From Reclinomonas americana ATCC 50394 (Eukaryota > Jakobida > Jakobea > Jakobida), in NCBI GenBank assembly GCA_048213135.1, contig PS015010.1, positions 1,612,001 to 1,676,000 on the forward strand: DNA of 64,000 bases, given 5' to 3'. This document shows, in pieces, positions 25,251 through 33,086 of this stretch. Position numbers and translations under genes: made by a program. A model generated the notes under the pieces. The model was given only the letters and a program-made list of their open reading frames with translations, made no database searches and had not been told where the DNA came from. Numbering within the stretch: the stretch's first letter is position 1; each line of letters begins with the position of its first letter.

Positions 25251-26267
25251 GTGACCAGACTGGAACGCATACTCGCCACCCGTACGCCCCTGGCTTTCTT
25301 CCTGAAGAAGAGCCAGCACTGGCACCTGCCCGGCTTTGAAGGTGTGCCCCTGTATGATGTGATGAAATTCTTCTACCGCCAGATGAAGACCACCAGCATT
25401 ACAGAAAGGGCCTCGGCGATCGCGTATAATTTTATTATGTCGATACCGCCTTCCTTCCTGTTCCTGTTCACGCTCATCACCAACCTGCCTTTTATCAAAA
25501 CAAGGGACATACAACGGCAGATCCATTTTCTCATCCGGGACATCATTCCTGCCGAGACCTATAACCGGGAGATCATCGGTTTTATCGACAAAACATTTTT
25601 CAAAGCACCCGCATTCGGGTTAATCTCTTTCGGACTTTTGCTGGCCCTTTTCTTTGCCTCCAATGCCATGATGGGCATTATGCGATCGTTCAATAAGAAC
25701 TATGTGGGATTTGAAAAAAGGGCCGGGCTGCACAACCGGTGGATCGCCATCCGCCTCACCACGCTTATTTTCGGGCTGGTGCTGGGCTGCCTTATCCTCC
25801 TGCTGACACAGGGCGCCGTACTGAAGCTGCTTGGCGTTAAAAGCACCTGGGTACGTGACCTGATCTTTTATGTGCGGTGGCTCTTCCTGGTAGCACTGGT
25901 GTTTTATACCATCGCCTTCATTTACAAGTATGCCCCTGCGGTACAGAAAAGGTGGAAACTGGTATCGCCCGGCAGTATCCTGGCGGCAGTACTGTGCATT
26001 GCCGCCTCCATGGGCTTCTCTTATTTTGTGAATAACTTCGCCAGGTACAACGCTTTATACGGGGCAATTGGCGCCATTATTGTACTTATGGCGCTGGTGT
26101 ATATCAACTCCCTGGTACTGCTGATCGGGTTTGAACTGAACGTGAGCATCAAATCACTGAAATCCATCGCCGAGAACCGGGAAGCCAAAGAAAAAGCCGC
26201 CGCCAAAACCGATTACACGAGCGGTAGCGCCGAAAGTCCGGGTGATCGTAACTTTAAGAGACCCTGA
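25251..26267 (+). CDS. YihY/BrkB family inner-membrane protein
   Basis: A 338-residue protein with about six transmembrane segments. Family hallmarks are the N-terminal ITERASAIAYNFIMSIPPSFLFLFTLI and the later ALYGAIGAIIVLMALVYINSLVLLIGFELN. Once misannotated as ribonuclease BN, these proteins are probably transporters or flippases of unknown substrate. The start is GTG (25251). The last 30 residues are charged and cytoplasmic. It is 39 bases upstream of a thioredoxin-like gene on the same strand. Confidence 0.9.
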   Translation: MTRLERILATRTPLAFFLKKSQHWHLPGFEGVPLYDVMKFFYRQMKTTSITERASAIAYNFIMSIPPSFLFLFTLITNLPFIKTRDIQRQIHFLIRDIIPAETYNREIIGFIDKTFFKAPAFGLISFGLLLALFFASNAMMGIMRSFNKNYVGFEKRAGLHNRWIAIRLTTLIFGLVLGCLILLLTQGAVLKLLGVKSTWVRDLIFYVRWLFLVALVFYTIAFIYKYAPAVQKRWKLVSPGSILAAVLCIAASMGFSYFVNNFARYNALYGAIGAIIVLMALVYINSLVLLIGFELNVSIKSLKSIAENREAKEKAAAKTDYTSGSAESPGDRNFKRP

Positions 26268-26306
26268 TCCGGGATGTCAATTCGCAAATCAATCAAATAA
26301 AACAAT

Positions 26307-26912
26307 ATGAAAAAAATAATCTTCTTCTCCGCCGCGGCAGTTGCACTCGCCAGTATGGCTTTCGTTGCCGCCGGACCGCTTCCCATTGGCAGCAGCATGC
26401 CCAAGGCCGATGTTAAAATGAAAGACATTTCAGGTAAAGAGATCGCCATGCAGGATGTGAAGCAGGACCATGGCGTACTGGTGATGTTCAGTTGCAATAC
26501 CTGCCCGTATGTGATCAAGAACCAGGAGCGTACCGTAGACATTTCGCAGTATGCGCAAAAGAACAAGATCGGTGTTATTGTTCTGAACAGCAACGAGGCC
26601 CAGCGCGACGATGCCGACAGCTATGCGGCCATGCAATCTTATGCTAAGGACCAGAACTACAAATGGAGTTATGTTGTAGATAAAAACAATGAAGTGGCCG
26701 ATGCTTTTGGTGCCAATCGCACACCGGAATGTTTCCTGTTCGATAAGAACCTGAAACTGGTATACCACGGTGCGATCGACGACAGCCCCTCCGATCCCGG
26801 CAGTGTATCCCGCAACCACCTCAAAGTAGCCATTGATGAACTCTCCGCCGGTAAAGACATTACCGTGAAAGAAAGCAAGAGTGTGGGATGTACTATTAAA
26901 AGGAAAGGATAA
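26307..26912 (+). CDS. Exported thioredoxin-fold (redoxin) protein
   Basis: A 201-residue protein with a signal peptide (to about residue 22) and a redoxin/AhpC-TSA type thioredoxin fold. The active site is C63-N-T-C66 in FSCNTCPYVIKNQ, followed by the conserved NSNEAQRDDADSYAAM and the cis-proline region ANRTPECFLFD. Such proteins reduce or exchange disulfides in the periplasm; the CNTCPYV variant is a distinct subgroup without a known partner. Its stop is followed by an AATTACG array, then a terminator. Confidence 0.88.
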   Translation: MKKIIFFSAAAVALASMAFVAAGPLPIGSSMPKADVKMKDISGKEIAMQDVKQDHGVLVMFSCNTCPYVIKNQERTVDISQYAQKNKIGVIVLNSNEAQRDDADSYAAMQSYAKDQNYKWSYVVDKNNEVADAFGANRTPECFLFDKNLKLVYHGAIDDSPSDPGSVSRNHLKVAIDELSAGKDITVKESKSVGCTIKRKG

Positions 26913-26914
26913 TG

Positions 26915-26938
26915 TAATTACGAATTACTAATTACTAA
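26915..26938 (+). repeat. AATTACG array after the redoxin stop
   Basis: TAATTACGAATTACTAATTACTAAT begins two bases after the TAA stop, before the terminator. Confidence 0.7.
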
Positions 26939-26951
26939 TGTTTTATAATAC

Positions 26952-26985
26952 AAAGAGCTTGTCAGTTGACAGGCTCTTTTGTTTA
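26952..26985 (+). terminator. Rho-independent terminator after the redoxin gene
   Basis: AAAGAGC-TTGTC stem pairs with GACAG-GCTCTTT around an AGTT loop, then TTTTGTTT. Confidence 0.8.
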
Positions 26986-27018
26986 TTGTTATGTATCTTG
27001 CAGCCCCGCTCCTTCATT

Positions 27019-27137
27019 CGTAATTCGTAATTCGTAATTCGTAATTCGTAATTCGTAATTCGTAATTCGTAATTCGTAATTCGTAATTCGTAATTCGTAA
27101 TTCGTAATTCGTAATTCGTAATTCGTAATTCGTAATT
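27019..27137 (-). repeat. Perfect tandem array of 17 CGTAATT heptamers
   Basis: CGTAATT repeats 17 times without a single change over 119 bases. On the minus strand it reads AATTACG and starts two bases after the TGA (27140-27142) that would end the unshifted TlpA-like gene. It is the longest and only perfect member of the AATTACG family here; the others are two- to four-unit, degenerate copies. Confidence 0.95.
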
Positions 27138-27186
27138 CCTCAATTCCCAATCGCCATCTTCACCGCCTCTTCAAACTTCTCTTCCT

Positions 27187-27627
27187 TCATCTCTTCCTCG
27201 AAGAATATTTTTTCCCTGTTTTACTATTGACGATGATCGTAGCGGGTATAGCGCCGCTCCATTGAGGGTCGATCTGCGGGCAGAAGATGTCGGCATTGGT
27301 CTCCTTCAGCCAAACAATCTCCGGTGTATAGTTATTCTTTTTAGCGAAAGCGGCTATTTTGGACGGGTAGAATGCCGGCAGGTCAAGGCTCACCAGCAGC
27401 AGTTTCACTTTTTTGTCCTTGTACTTGTCCGTAACCTTAATGAAGTAAGGTATTTCTTCGATGCAGGGCTTGCAGAAAGTAGCCCAGAAATTGACCACAT
27501 AAATGGTGTCGCTTTTCTTGCTGAAGCGCTTGACCACATCGGCCATTTTCACACTGGCGATATTTTGGGCTCCCGCCCCTGCCGAAAGCAGCAACAGGCA
27601 CACGGGAAGCAGTATTTTCCTTATCAT
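27187..27627 (-). CDS. TlpA-like thioredoxin-fold lipid/periplasmic protein, C-terminus altered by frameshift
   Basis: A 146-residue exported thioredoxin-fold protein. The ATG at 27627 gives a standard signal peptide (MIRKILLPVCLLLLSAGAGAQ); a longer frame from 27708 adds an unlikely leader. The active site is WATFC52-KPC55, and cis-proline is in SGAIPATIIVNS. The frame ends early, after GKKYSS. One base lost near 27203-27207 explains this: in the neighbouring frame the coding continues for about 20 more residues (EEEMKEE, then FEEAVKMAIGN) to a TGA at 27140-27142. TlpA-type proteins reduce disulfides, for example in cytochrome maturation. The core domain is intact, so it may still work. Confidence 0.8.
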   Translation of the reverse strand: MIRKILLPVCLLLLSAGAGAQNIASVKMADVVKRFSKKSDTIYVVNFWATFCKPCIEEIPYFIKVTDKYKDKKVKLLLVSLDLPAFYPSKIAAFAKKNNYTPEIVWLKETNADIFCPQIDPQWSGAIPATIIVNSKTGKKYSSRKR

Positions 27628-27729
27628 ACCCCAAATTACGAAATCGGGCCGGCAACGGTGCCAACATTTCGTTAAACGGCAAGCCTCTTTTGCAGTTTCC
27701 GGGGGCATTAATGCCGGTTGACAACCTCT

Positions 27730-27759
27730 TTGTGGATTACCGGAATCAACCTAAATTTG
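27730..27759 (+). promoter_or_regulatory. Promoter of lpdA
   Basis: TTG (27730-27732), 19-base spacer and TAAATTTG (27752-27759) match the Bacteroidota TTG/TAnnTTTG consensus. This gives a leader of about 50 bases before the ATG at 27818. Confidence 0.65.
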
Positions 27760-27817
27760 CACCGCAATTGGGTTAACCTTATTGACCCTATCCACTCATC
27801 AACAAATACACAGAATC

Positions 27818-29206
27818 ATGGCATATGATGTAATCGTGCTCGGCAGCGGACCTGGTGGTTACCCTGCAGCAATCCGTGCAAGTCAGTTAGGCAAAAAAGT
27901 AGCTATCGTTGAAAAGGAAAGCCTCGGGGGCATTTGTCTCAACTGGGGTTGTATCCCTACCAAGGCCCTGCTGAAAAGCGCACAGGTATACGAGTATGCC
28001 AAACATGCGGAAAGCTACGGCATCACCCTCAGCAATCCCGGTGCTGATTTTGGCGGCGTTATCAAACGCAGCCGCGGTGTGGCGGATAAAATGAGCAAGG
28101 GCGTTCAGTTCCTGATGAAGAAGAATAAAATTGATGTTATCATGGGCTTTGGCAAACTGCTGGCTCCCGGTAAACTGGAAGTAACGGCTGCCGATGGTAC
28201 CAAACAGGTGGTGGAAGCTAAAAATATAGTTGTAGCTACAGGCGGCAGGTCAAGGCAACTGCCTGCGATGCCCATCGACGGTAAAAAGATCATCGGCTAC
28301 CGCGAAGCGATGGTACTGCCCGAAATGCCCAAAAGCATGATCATCTGCGGCAGCGGCGCCATCGGCTCCGAGTTCGCTTATTTCTACAACAGCATGGGCA
28401 CCAAATGCACCATTGTTGAGTTTATGCCCAGGATCGTTCCGGTGGAAGATGAGGACATCAGCAAAGAACTGGAAAAACAATTCAAAAAACAGGGTATCGA
28501 TATCATGACCAGCAGCGAGGTAACCAAAGTGGATACCAGCGGGAATGGCGTGAAAGCCACCGTTAAGACGGCTGCAGGCGAACAGGTGCTGGAAGCCGAC
28601 ATCCTCCTGAGTGCTGTAGGCGTGATCGCTAACCTGGAAGGTATTGGTCTCGAAGAACTGGGCATTAAAACCGAAAAAGGGAAGATCATTGTGGATGCTA
28701 ACCAGCAGACCAATATACCTGGTATTTATGCCATCGGCGATTGTACCCCGGGCCAGGCCCTGGCACACGTTGCCACCAAAGAAGGTATCAATGCCGCTGA
28801 ACACCTGAGCGGCCATCACCCTGAACCTATGGATTACAACAATATCCCCGGTTGTACTTACTGCTCGCCCGAGATCGCTTCTGTAGGCTATACTGAAAAA
28901 GCGGCCAAAGAAGCCGGGTACGAGATCAAAGTGGGTAAATTCCCCTTCATGGCCAGCGGTAAAGCCAGCGCGGCCGGCGCTACCGAAGGTTTTGTAAAAG
29001 TGATCTACGATGCCAAATACGGTGAATTCCTGGGTTGCCATATGATCGGTATGAACGTAACTGAACTGATCGCCGAAGCGGTTACCGCCCGTAAACTGGA
29101 AACCACGGCCCACGAAATACTCAATGCCGTGCACCCGCACCCTACTATGAGCGAAGGTCTTAAAGAAGCTACCGCCGCGGCTTATGGTGAGGCCATCGAC
29201 ATTTAA
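27818..29206 (+). CDS. lpdA: Dihydrolipoyl dehydrogenase (E3)
   Basis: A 462-residue flavoprotein disulfide reductase. FAD-binding GSGPGGYPAA (residues 9-18), redox-active C40/C45 (GGICLNWGCIPTK), NAD-binding GSGAIGSEFAYF, the second FAD motif IYAIGDCTP and the catalytic His/Glu pair in AVHPHPTMSEGLKEA are all present. It reoxidises the lipoyl groups of pyruvate, 2-oxoglutarate, branched-chain or glycine-cleavage complexes. I choose the ATG at 27818 (MAYDVIVLGSG) over an in-frame upstream codon because the flavin motif starts at once. The E2 gene at 49730 could be one of its partners. Ends in a terminator. Confidence 0.96.
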   Translation: MAYDVIVLGSGPGGYPAAIRASQLGKKVAIVEKESLGGICLNWGCIPTKALLKSAQVYEYAKHAESYGITLSNPGADFGGVIKRSRGVADKMSKGVQFLMKKNKIDVIMGFGKLLAPGKLEVTAADGTKQVVEAKNIVVATGGRSRQLPAMPIDGKKIIGYREAMVLPEMPKSMIICGSGAIGSEFAYFYNSMGTKCTIVEFMPRIVPVEDEDISKELEKQFKKQGIDIMTSSEVTKVDTSGNGVKATVKTAAGEQVLEADILLSAVGVIANLEGIGLEELGIKTEKGKIIVDANQQTNIPGIYAIGDCTPGQALAHVATKEGINAAEHLSGHHPEPMDYNNIPGCTYCSPEIASVGYTEKAAKEAGYEIKVGKFPFMASGKASAAGATEGFVKVIYDAKYGEFLGCHMIGMNVTELIAEAVTARKLETTAHEILNAVHPHPTMSEGLKEATAAAYGEAIDI

Positions 29207-29228
29207 TAACACACCGGCTTTCAAATAC

Positions 29229-29263
29229 GCAAAAAGCCATCCAATTAAGGGTGGCTTTTTTGC
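29229..29263 (+). terminator. Rho-independent terminator after lpdA
   Basis: Stem GCAAAAAGCCA-CC pairs with GG-TGGCTTTTTTGC around AATTAA; the T-run is part of the stem, so it could act in both directions. Confidence 0.8.
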
Positions 29264-29623
29264 GCTGGTATTAGGAAGAGACCTGGAAGATCGTCTGCAG
29301 GCAACAGCATACCTGCCCATTCAAGGAATGGCGCCTTGCCAGAATAATATAGGAATGGTTAAAAGTTAATTATGAGACCAGTCGGCCTGGGCCGCATTTG
29401 AAAAAAAGTCCCGGAATGAAAAGAATACAACACCACATATCAGCATCTTCTCCCTGCTGTATACAGATTAAAAGGGGACAGTTTTCATAATCCGCACGGT
29501 TATTAATGTTATAGACGAAAATAACCAGCAAATGGTTGCAACACCTAATAGAAGCCTGTCCATTTACAGTTGCTTTTGAACTATTCCCGTTGTAATTTGT
29601 ATTCAGATTAAACAGTTTCTTCT
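29264..29623. other. Intergenic region without recognisable genes
   Basis: About 360 bases between the lpdA terminator and the META lipoprotein gene. I find no convincing open frame, tRNA or repeat family. A TAATTTG (one base short of TAnnTTTG) at 29596-29602, about 22 bases before the next ATG, is the only promoter-like signal. Confidence 0.4.
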
Positions 29624-30058
29624 ATGAAATACTTATTCATCCTGCTCTGCACCTCTCTTTTTGTTTTCAGTTCCTGCAACAACAGTAAGAAGAATGCTGC
29701 TTCAGCCGCGGCCGATCCTGCCCAACTGGAAGGCAACTGGGAACTGAATTACATTACAGGGCCGCGTATCGCTTTTGCCGGACTTTACCCCTCAAAAAAA
29801 CCTGTTATACGGTTCGAAGTAAATGAAAAGCGGGTGAGCGGCAACACAAGCTGCAACAGCTACTCCGGTAAGTTTACTGTGGATGGCAACAAAATAGACC
29901 TGTCGGGGCCATTGGCCGTCACCAAAATGTTCTGCGGTGGACAGGGAGAACCCACTTTCCTGGAAACACTTAAAAAGATAAATGGCTGGTCAGTGGAAGG
30001 CAATATACTCACACTGATGATCGGCGATATCCCGGGCATGAAGTTCACCCGGAAATAG
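29624..30058 (+). CDS. META-domain lipoprotein (HslJ-like)
   Basis: A 144-residue lipoprotein precursor: signal peptide with lipobox VFSSC (C19), a short Ala/Asn linker, then a META domain (about 35-140). The domain shows the usual LEGNWELNYITG start, VSGNTSCNSYSGKFTVDGNKIDL, the TKMFC segment with a cysteine matching heat-shock HslJ-like proteins, and an ending GNILTLMIGDIPGMKFTRK. META proteins such as HslJ are linked to envelope stress and novobiocin tolerance, but their biochemistry is unknown. It is convergent with the helical protein gene; 31 bases separate them. Confidence 0.9.
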   Translation: MKYLFILLCTSLFVFSSCNNSKKNAASAAADPAQLEGNWELNYITGPRIAFAGLYPSKKPVIRFEVNEKRVSGNTSCNSYSGKFTVDGNKIDLSGPLAVTKMFCGGQGEPTFLETLKKINGWSVEGNILTLMIGDIPGMKFTRK

Positions 30059-30089
30059 ACACTTCCTTACTTTTGAGATTTTTGACTTG

Positions 30090-31664
30090 CTACCTATGCC
30101 TGCTCGCCAGGTATTTCTGGTGAATGATCTCCCCCATTGGTTTTTCATACACTTTACTTTCCACCCAACTGATGATGTCAAGGTAAGCGAATGCCCTGGT
30201 CTCAAAACGGTTCTTCTCAAACTGTTTGATATTGTGCAGGAACTTTTCCAGTCCGGGTTTGAGCGCTTTGGCCGATACGTAAAAATTATTCCGCAGGAAA
30301 CGGAACATCTCCTCTTCCACCTCCGTGAGGTTCTCCATTTTCGACATAAAACGGTATACCGACTTGGTGAGTGATTCAATGATAGCGTCATTACCCAACT
30401 CAAAATGCGCCATCAGGTGCAGCAGGCGGGCATAACAATGCAGGTCGATCCGGAGATCCACCGGTCCGTTGATGATCTTTTGCAGGTAATCGATCGATGC
30501 TTCATAATCGCCATTGCCAAAATACATCATGGCCGTTTTGTACTGTATCACCAGTACCCGGTGCCGGTCGATATACAGGCTGAACTCATCCAATCCTTTT
30601 TCAATCTCCGCTACAATCTTTGTTCCTTCTTTGAACGTTCCTTTCATCAGGTGCTGGTTGATGCGGGCGCTGGACAGGTAAACAAAAGTCTGCATCCGGA
30701 AATTATGAAACTGGGTGGCCGCTTCCGATTGGGCGAAGCGTTCAAATTTATGCAGGAAGTAATCGAACAGTTTATAATTGCGCAGGTCGAAGTTGGCAGT
30801 AAGCAGGTTGTGCATGCCTTTGATGTAATGTCCCGTTTCCACGGAGATCATCAGCGGATCGCTTTCAAACAGCCTTGTCCATTTGCGGCTGTAACGGTAA
30901 TACATCAGGAAATCCTGGCGCACAAAGGCATACCAGCAATAACTCTGGAACAGGTAGAGCTGTTCATAAAACCCTTTGCTCTGTTTCGCTTCCGGGGGCA
31001 GGCTGGCCCTGAAGAATTCCTTTACACCGGTCTCGTCCTTTTCGTTACGGGCATGCCCGTTCATCACGTACCAGCGGTACAGTTGCAGGGCCAGGTTGGA
31101 GAGTTTGGTGATCAGTGTTCTTTGCGTATTCACTTCCTCCGCCTCCGCGGTCAGCATATCCACCTTGCCTTCGCCGCTGCGGGTAATGTGAAGGGTCTCA
31201 ATCTTCTTTTCGAGCGAGATCACCTGGATAAGAAAAGTTTCCTGGTGGTACTGCTTGGCCAGGTCCTTTACCTTTTCCAGCGTTTTGAGGCTTTGCAGGT
31301 ACAGCCCCTTATTATAAAGGATACGGGCGTAATCGAGCTGTTCATGCAACTGCAGGTCGATGCTTTCCGTGCTCTTCAGCAGGCGCAGGCTGGCCAGCAA
31401 TTCCTTGTACAGGTGGGCTTTAAGATTGGCCAGTTGCGGTTTTTGTACTACCGTACGGAGTTTTTTAAGGAGGATGGCCTCATTATAGTCCGCCATTTTA
31501 TCAATAGCGTCAAAAAGCTGTACAATCTTAAGGTCTTCCTTGGAGGAACTCCTTTTGATATAGAGCTTGAAATGCCTTTTTTCTGACTTTTCGAGGGAAT
31601 GAATCAACTGAAATAATATATCTGCCGAGCGGTTGGACATCATAATCTGATTTATCTGGAACAC
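30090..31664 (-). CDS. Large helical-repeat (TPR-like) protein, unknown function
   Basis: A 524-residue soluble protein that is helical throughout. Its N-terminus (SADILFQLIHSLEKSEKRHFKLYIKRSSSKEDLKIVQLFDAI) is characteristic of a family frequent in Chitinophagaceae and relatives with no assigned role. Later segments (FGNGDYEASIDYLQKII, LFQSYCWYAFVRQDFLMYYRYSRKWTRLF) look like degenerate TPR/alpha-solenoid pairs. No enzymatic motif or signal peptide is visible. Start codons at 31664, 31643 and 31640 are in frame; the ATG at 31640 (MSNRSADIL) best matches where the conserved region begins. Confidence 0.7.
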   Translation of the reverse strand: MFQINQIMMSNRSADILFQLIHSLEKSEKRHFKLYIKRSSSKEDLKIVQLFDAIDKMADYNEAILLKKLRTVVQKPQLANLKAHLYKELLASLRLLKSTESIDLQLHEQLDYARILYNKGLYLQSLKTLEKVKDLAKQYHQETFLIQVISLEKKIETLHITRSGEGKVDMLTAEAEEVNTQRTLITKLSNLALQLYRWYVMNGHARNEKDETGVKEFFRASLPPEAKQSKGFYEQLYLFQSYCWYAFVRQDFLMYYRYSRKWTRLFESDPLMISVETGHYIKGMHNLLTANFDLRNYKLFDYFLHKFERFAQSEAATQFHNFRMQTFVYLSSARINQHLMKGTFKEGTKIVAEIEKGLDEFSLYIDRHRVLVIQYKTAMMYFGNGDYEASIDYLQKIINGPVDLRIDLHCYARLLHLMAHFELGNDAIIESLTKSVYRFMSKMENLTEVEEEMFRFLRNNFYVSAKALKPGLEKFLHNIKQFEKNRFETRAFAYLDIISWVESKVYEKPMGEIIHQKYLASRHR

Positions 31665-32147
31665 AGTCCTGTAAAGAGTTTCGGGTCAAAAACCCGGTTT
31701 TAAAGGGGGTATAATCCCGTTAAACTTGGTTAGGATCATAGAATTATCCGTCTTAGTTTTGATCTCAGAAAGACGAACAATTCAGTATAGCAGGCAATCG
31801 TTAAAGGAAAAACAATCAATCGTTAGAAGATACCTGAAGTACCCAACTGCTGATTAAGACAGCAAAGAAAAGAAAAAAACAAAGAGTTTTTCATATAGCA
31901 AGCAATCGTTAAAAAGTCATTCCGTTTCTACGGAGTGACTATTTTATTTTGCAAGTATAGGTAATAATTTGATAACAATCAAATGTGAAAATGAGACAAT
32001 TTGAAAATGTGCAAATTGGAATGTGATAATACAATAATATGACGGTTAGATAAGGTCTTGGGATTGTTCAACTGCCAGGTACGATAAAAGCCTGCCGCAA
32101 ACAGAAAAAATTGGCACATTAGCATATTCGCATATTACCTCATTAAC
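31665..32147. other. 483-base intergenic region with direct repeats, hairpin and octamer arms
   Basis: It holds a possible small RNA (31754-31950), two 22-base near-identical direct repeats containing CAATCGTTAAA (31784-31805 and 31892-31913; 19 of 22 match), a third CAATCGTTA at about 31815, and opposed octamer arrays at 31985-32033 (AAATGTGA type) and 32112-32147 (ACATTAGC type). The latter abuts the stop of the DUF4197 gene. No protein gene is supported. Confidence 0.6.
31754..31950 (+). ncRNA. Candidate small RNA with promoter box and terminator-like hairpin
   Basis: TAGTTTTG (31754-31761, TAnnTTTG) could start a plus-strand transcript near 31768. An 11-bp hairpin AGTCATTCCGT-TTCT-ACGGAGTGACT (one mismatch) at 31915-31940, followed by ATTTTATTTT, could end it, giving about 175 bases with little coding capacity. 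The candidate transcript carries the CAATCGTTAAA direct repeats. Against it: no TTG at the proper -33 distance, and the hairpin also resembles the dispersed GTCATTCCGA repeat. Confidence 0.3.
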
Positions 32148-32909
32148 TTAGCTTTTTCCGCCAAATACTTTCTTCAATATATCTGTCACCTGTGCTGCAG
32201 GATCTTTCCGTATTTTCTGTTCTTCCAGTCCTACATTGTAAAAGAGTCCGCTGAGTGCACGCTCGGTTACAAAAGCGGTAAGATCGGTATTCACCTGGTC
32301 TTTGGAGAAACGGTTATAATTGGTAAAAACATCTTTCCAGTATTTGGTGGCATTTACTTTAGCCAGCGAGGTTTCTATCACCGGGCGGAATTTTTCGGTA
32401 AGCGCCGTGGTGGTGGTTTTCTTTAAATAGTCCGTGGCCGCGAAATCGCCGCCGCGTAATATCTGCAACCCGTCCTGTATGCTCATGCCTTTAATAGCGT
32501 TCCAGAAAATAGGTGCCACATCTTTGGCTGCATCTTCTGCCGCCCTGTTCATGGAAAGAATGGCATTATCCACCAGTTTACCCATACCAAAACTGCGGAG
32601 CGTACGTTCCACTTTTTTCGCCTCTTCCGGCATCAGTATTTTAATGGCCGCGTTGGCAAAAAAGCCGTCCAGTTGCCCGAGTTTTTTACTGCTGTTCTCT
32701 GTACCTACTTTCAGTGCCTCTTTCAGTCCGCTGATGATCTCGTCATTACTGAGCCCATTGCCAGTGCCGCCAATAGCGCTGGACACTTTACCCAGCACCC
32801 CGCTGGAGTCTTTTTTGGAAGCCTTGTTCAGGAGATCTTTTAATGTCTGGGCCGATGCGGAAGAACCGATAATAAGGCCTGCGGTAACGAGGGTAATGAG
32901 TTTTTTCAT
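32148..32909 (-). CDS. DUF4197 family exported protein
   Basis: A 253-residue precursor with a signal peptide (cleavage after ASA, residue 20). The mature protein is helical and matches the DUF4197 pattern: LSNDEIISGLKEALKVGTENSSKKLG, IKILMPEEAKKVERTLRSFGMGKLVDNAILSMNRAAEDAA, and the terminal ALSGLFYNVGLEEQKIRKDPAAQVTDILKKVFG. The family is common in proteobacteria and Bacteroidota, predicted periplasmic, with no known activity. Monocistronic; octamers abut its stop codon on the downstream side. Confidence 0.9.
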   Translation of the reverse strand: MKKLITLVTAGLIIGSSASAQTLKDLLNKASKKDSSGVLGKVSSAIGGTGNGLSNDEIISGLKEALKVGTENSSKKLGQLDGFFANAAIKILMPEEAKKVERTLRSFGMGKLVDNAILSMNRAAEDAAKDVAPIFWNAIKGMSIQDGLQILRGGDFAATDYLKKTTTTALTEKFRPVIETSLAKVNATKYWKDVFTNYNRFSKDQVNTDLTAFVTERALSGLFYNVGLEEQKIRKDPAAQVTDILKKVFGGKS

Positions 32910-33052
32910 TTGCTTTACTGCTTTGTTTGCTGCACAGTAACAAAAATAAAGCCATCGTTGCTAACTATATGTTAATGAAGGAAGATGCCGGGTGCCGGAT
33001 CCGAGATACAAATGCCGGGGTCTGTATCTGGTATCAGGCATCTTGCATCCGG

Positions 33053-33060
33053 TATTTTTG
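33053..33060 (+). promoter_or_regulatory. Putative -7 box of the S46 peptidase gene, at the end of a GGTATC heptamer run
   Basis: TATTTTTG (TAnnTTTG) directly follows heptamers ATCTGGT-ATCAGGC-ATCTTGC-ATCCGGT (33026-33053), 26 bases before the ATG. No TTG at the standard distance. Confidence 0.4.
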
Positions 33061-33086
33061 TACATTGCACACCAAACTTGCTACAC

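Noticed and set aside
27019-27137. CRISPR array
   Set aside because: Units are 7 bases with no spacers, and no cas genes are nearby.
26943-27143. Open frame encoding an ITNYELR repeat peptide
   Set aside because: It is simply the 17-copy heptamer array read in frame (7 codons = 3 units); no start signal or non-repeat coding content.
32985-33086. Longer N-terminus of the S46 peptidase
   Set aside because: It is made of GGTATC heptamer repeats and would bury the signal peptide.
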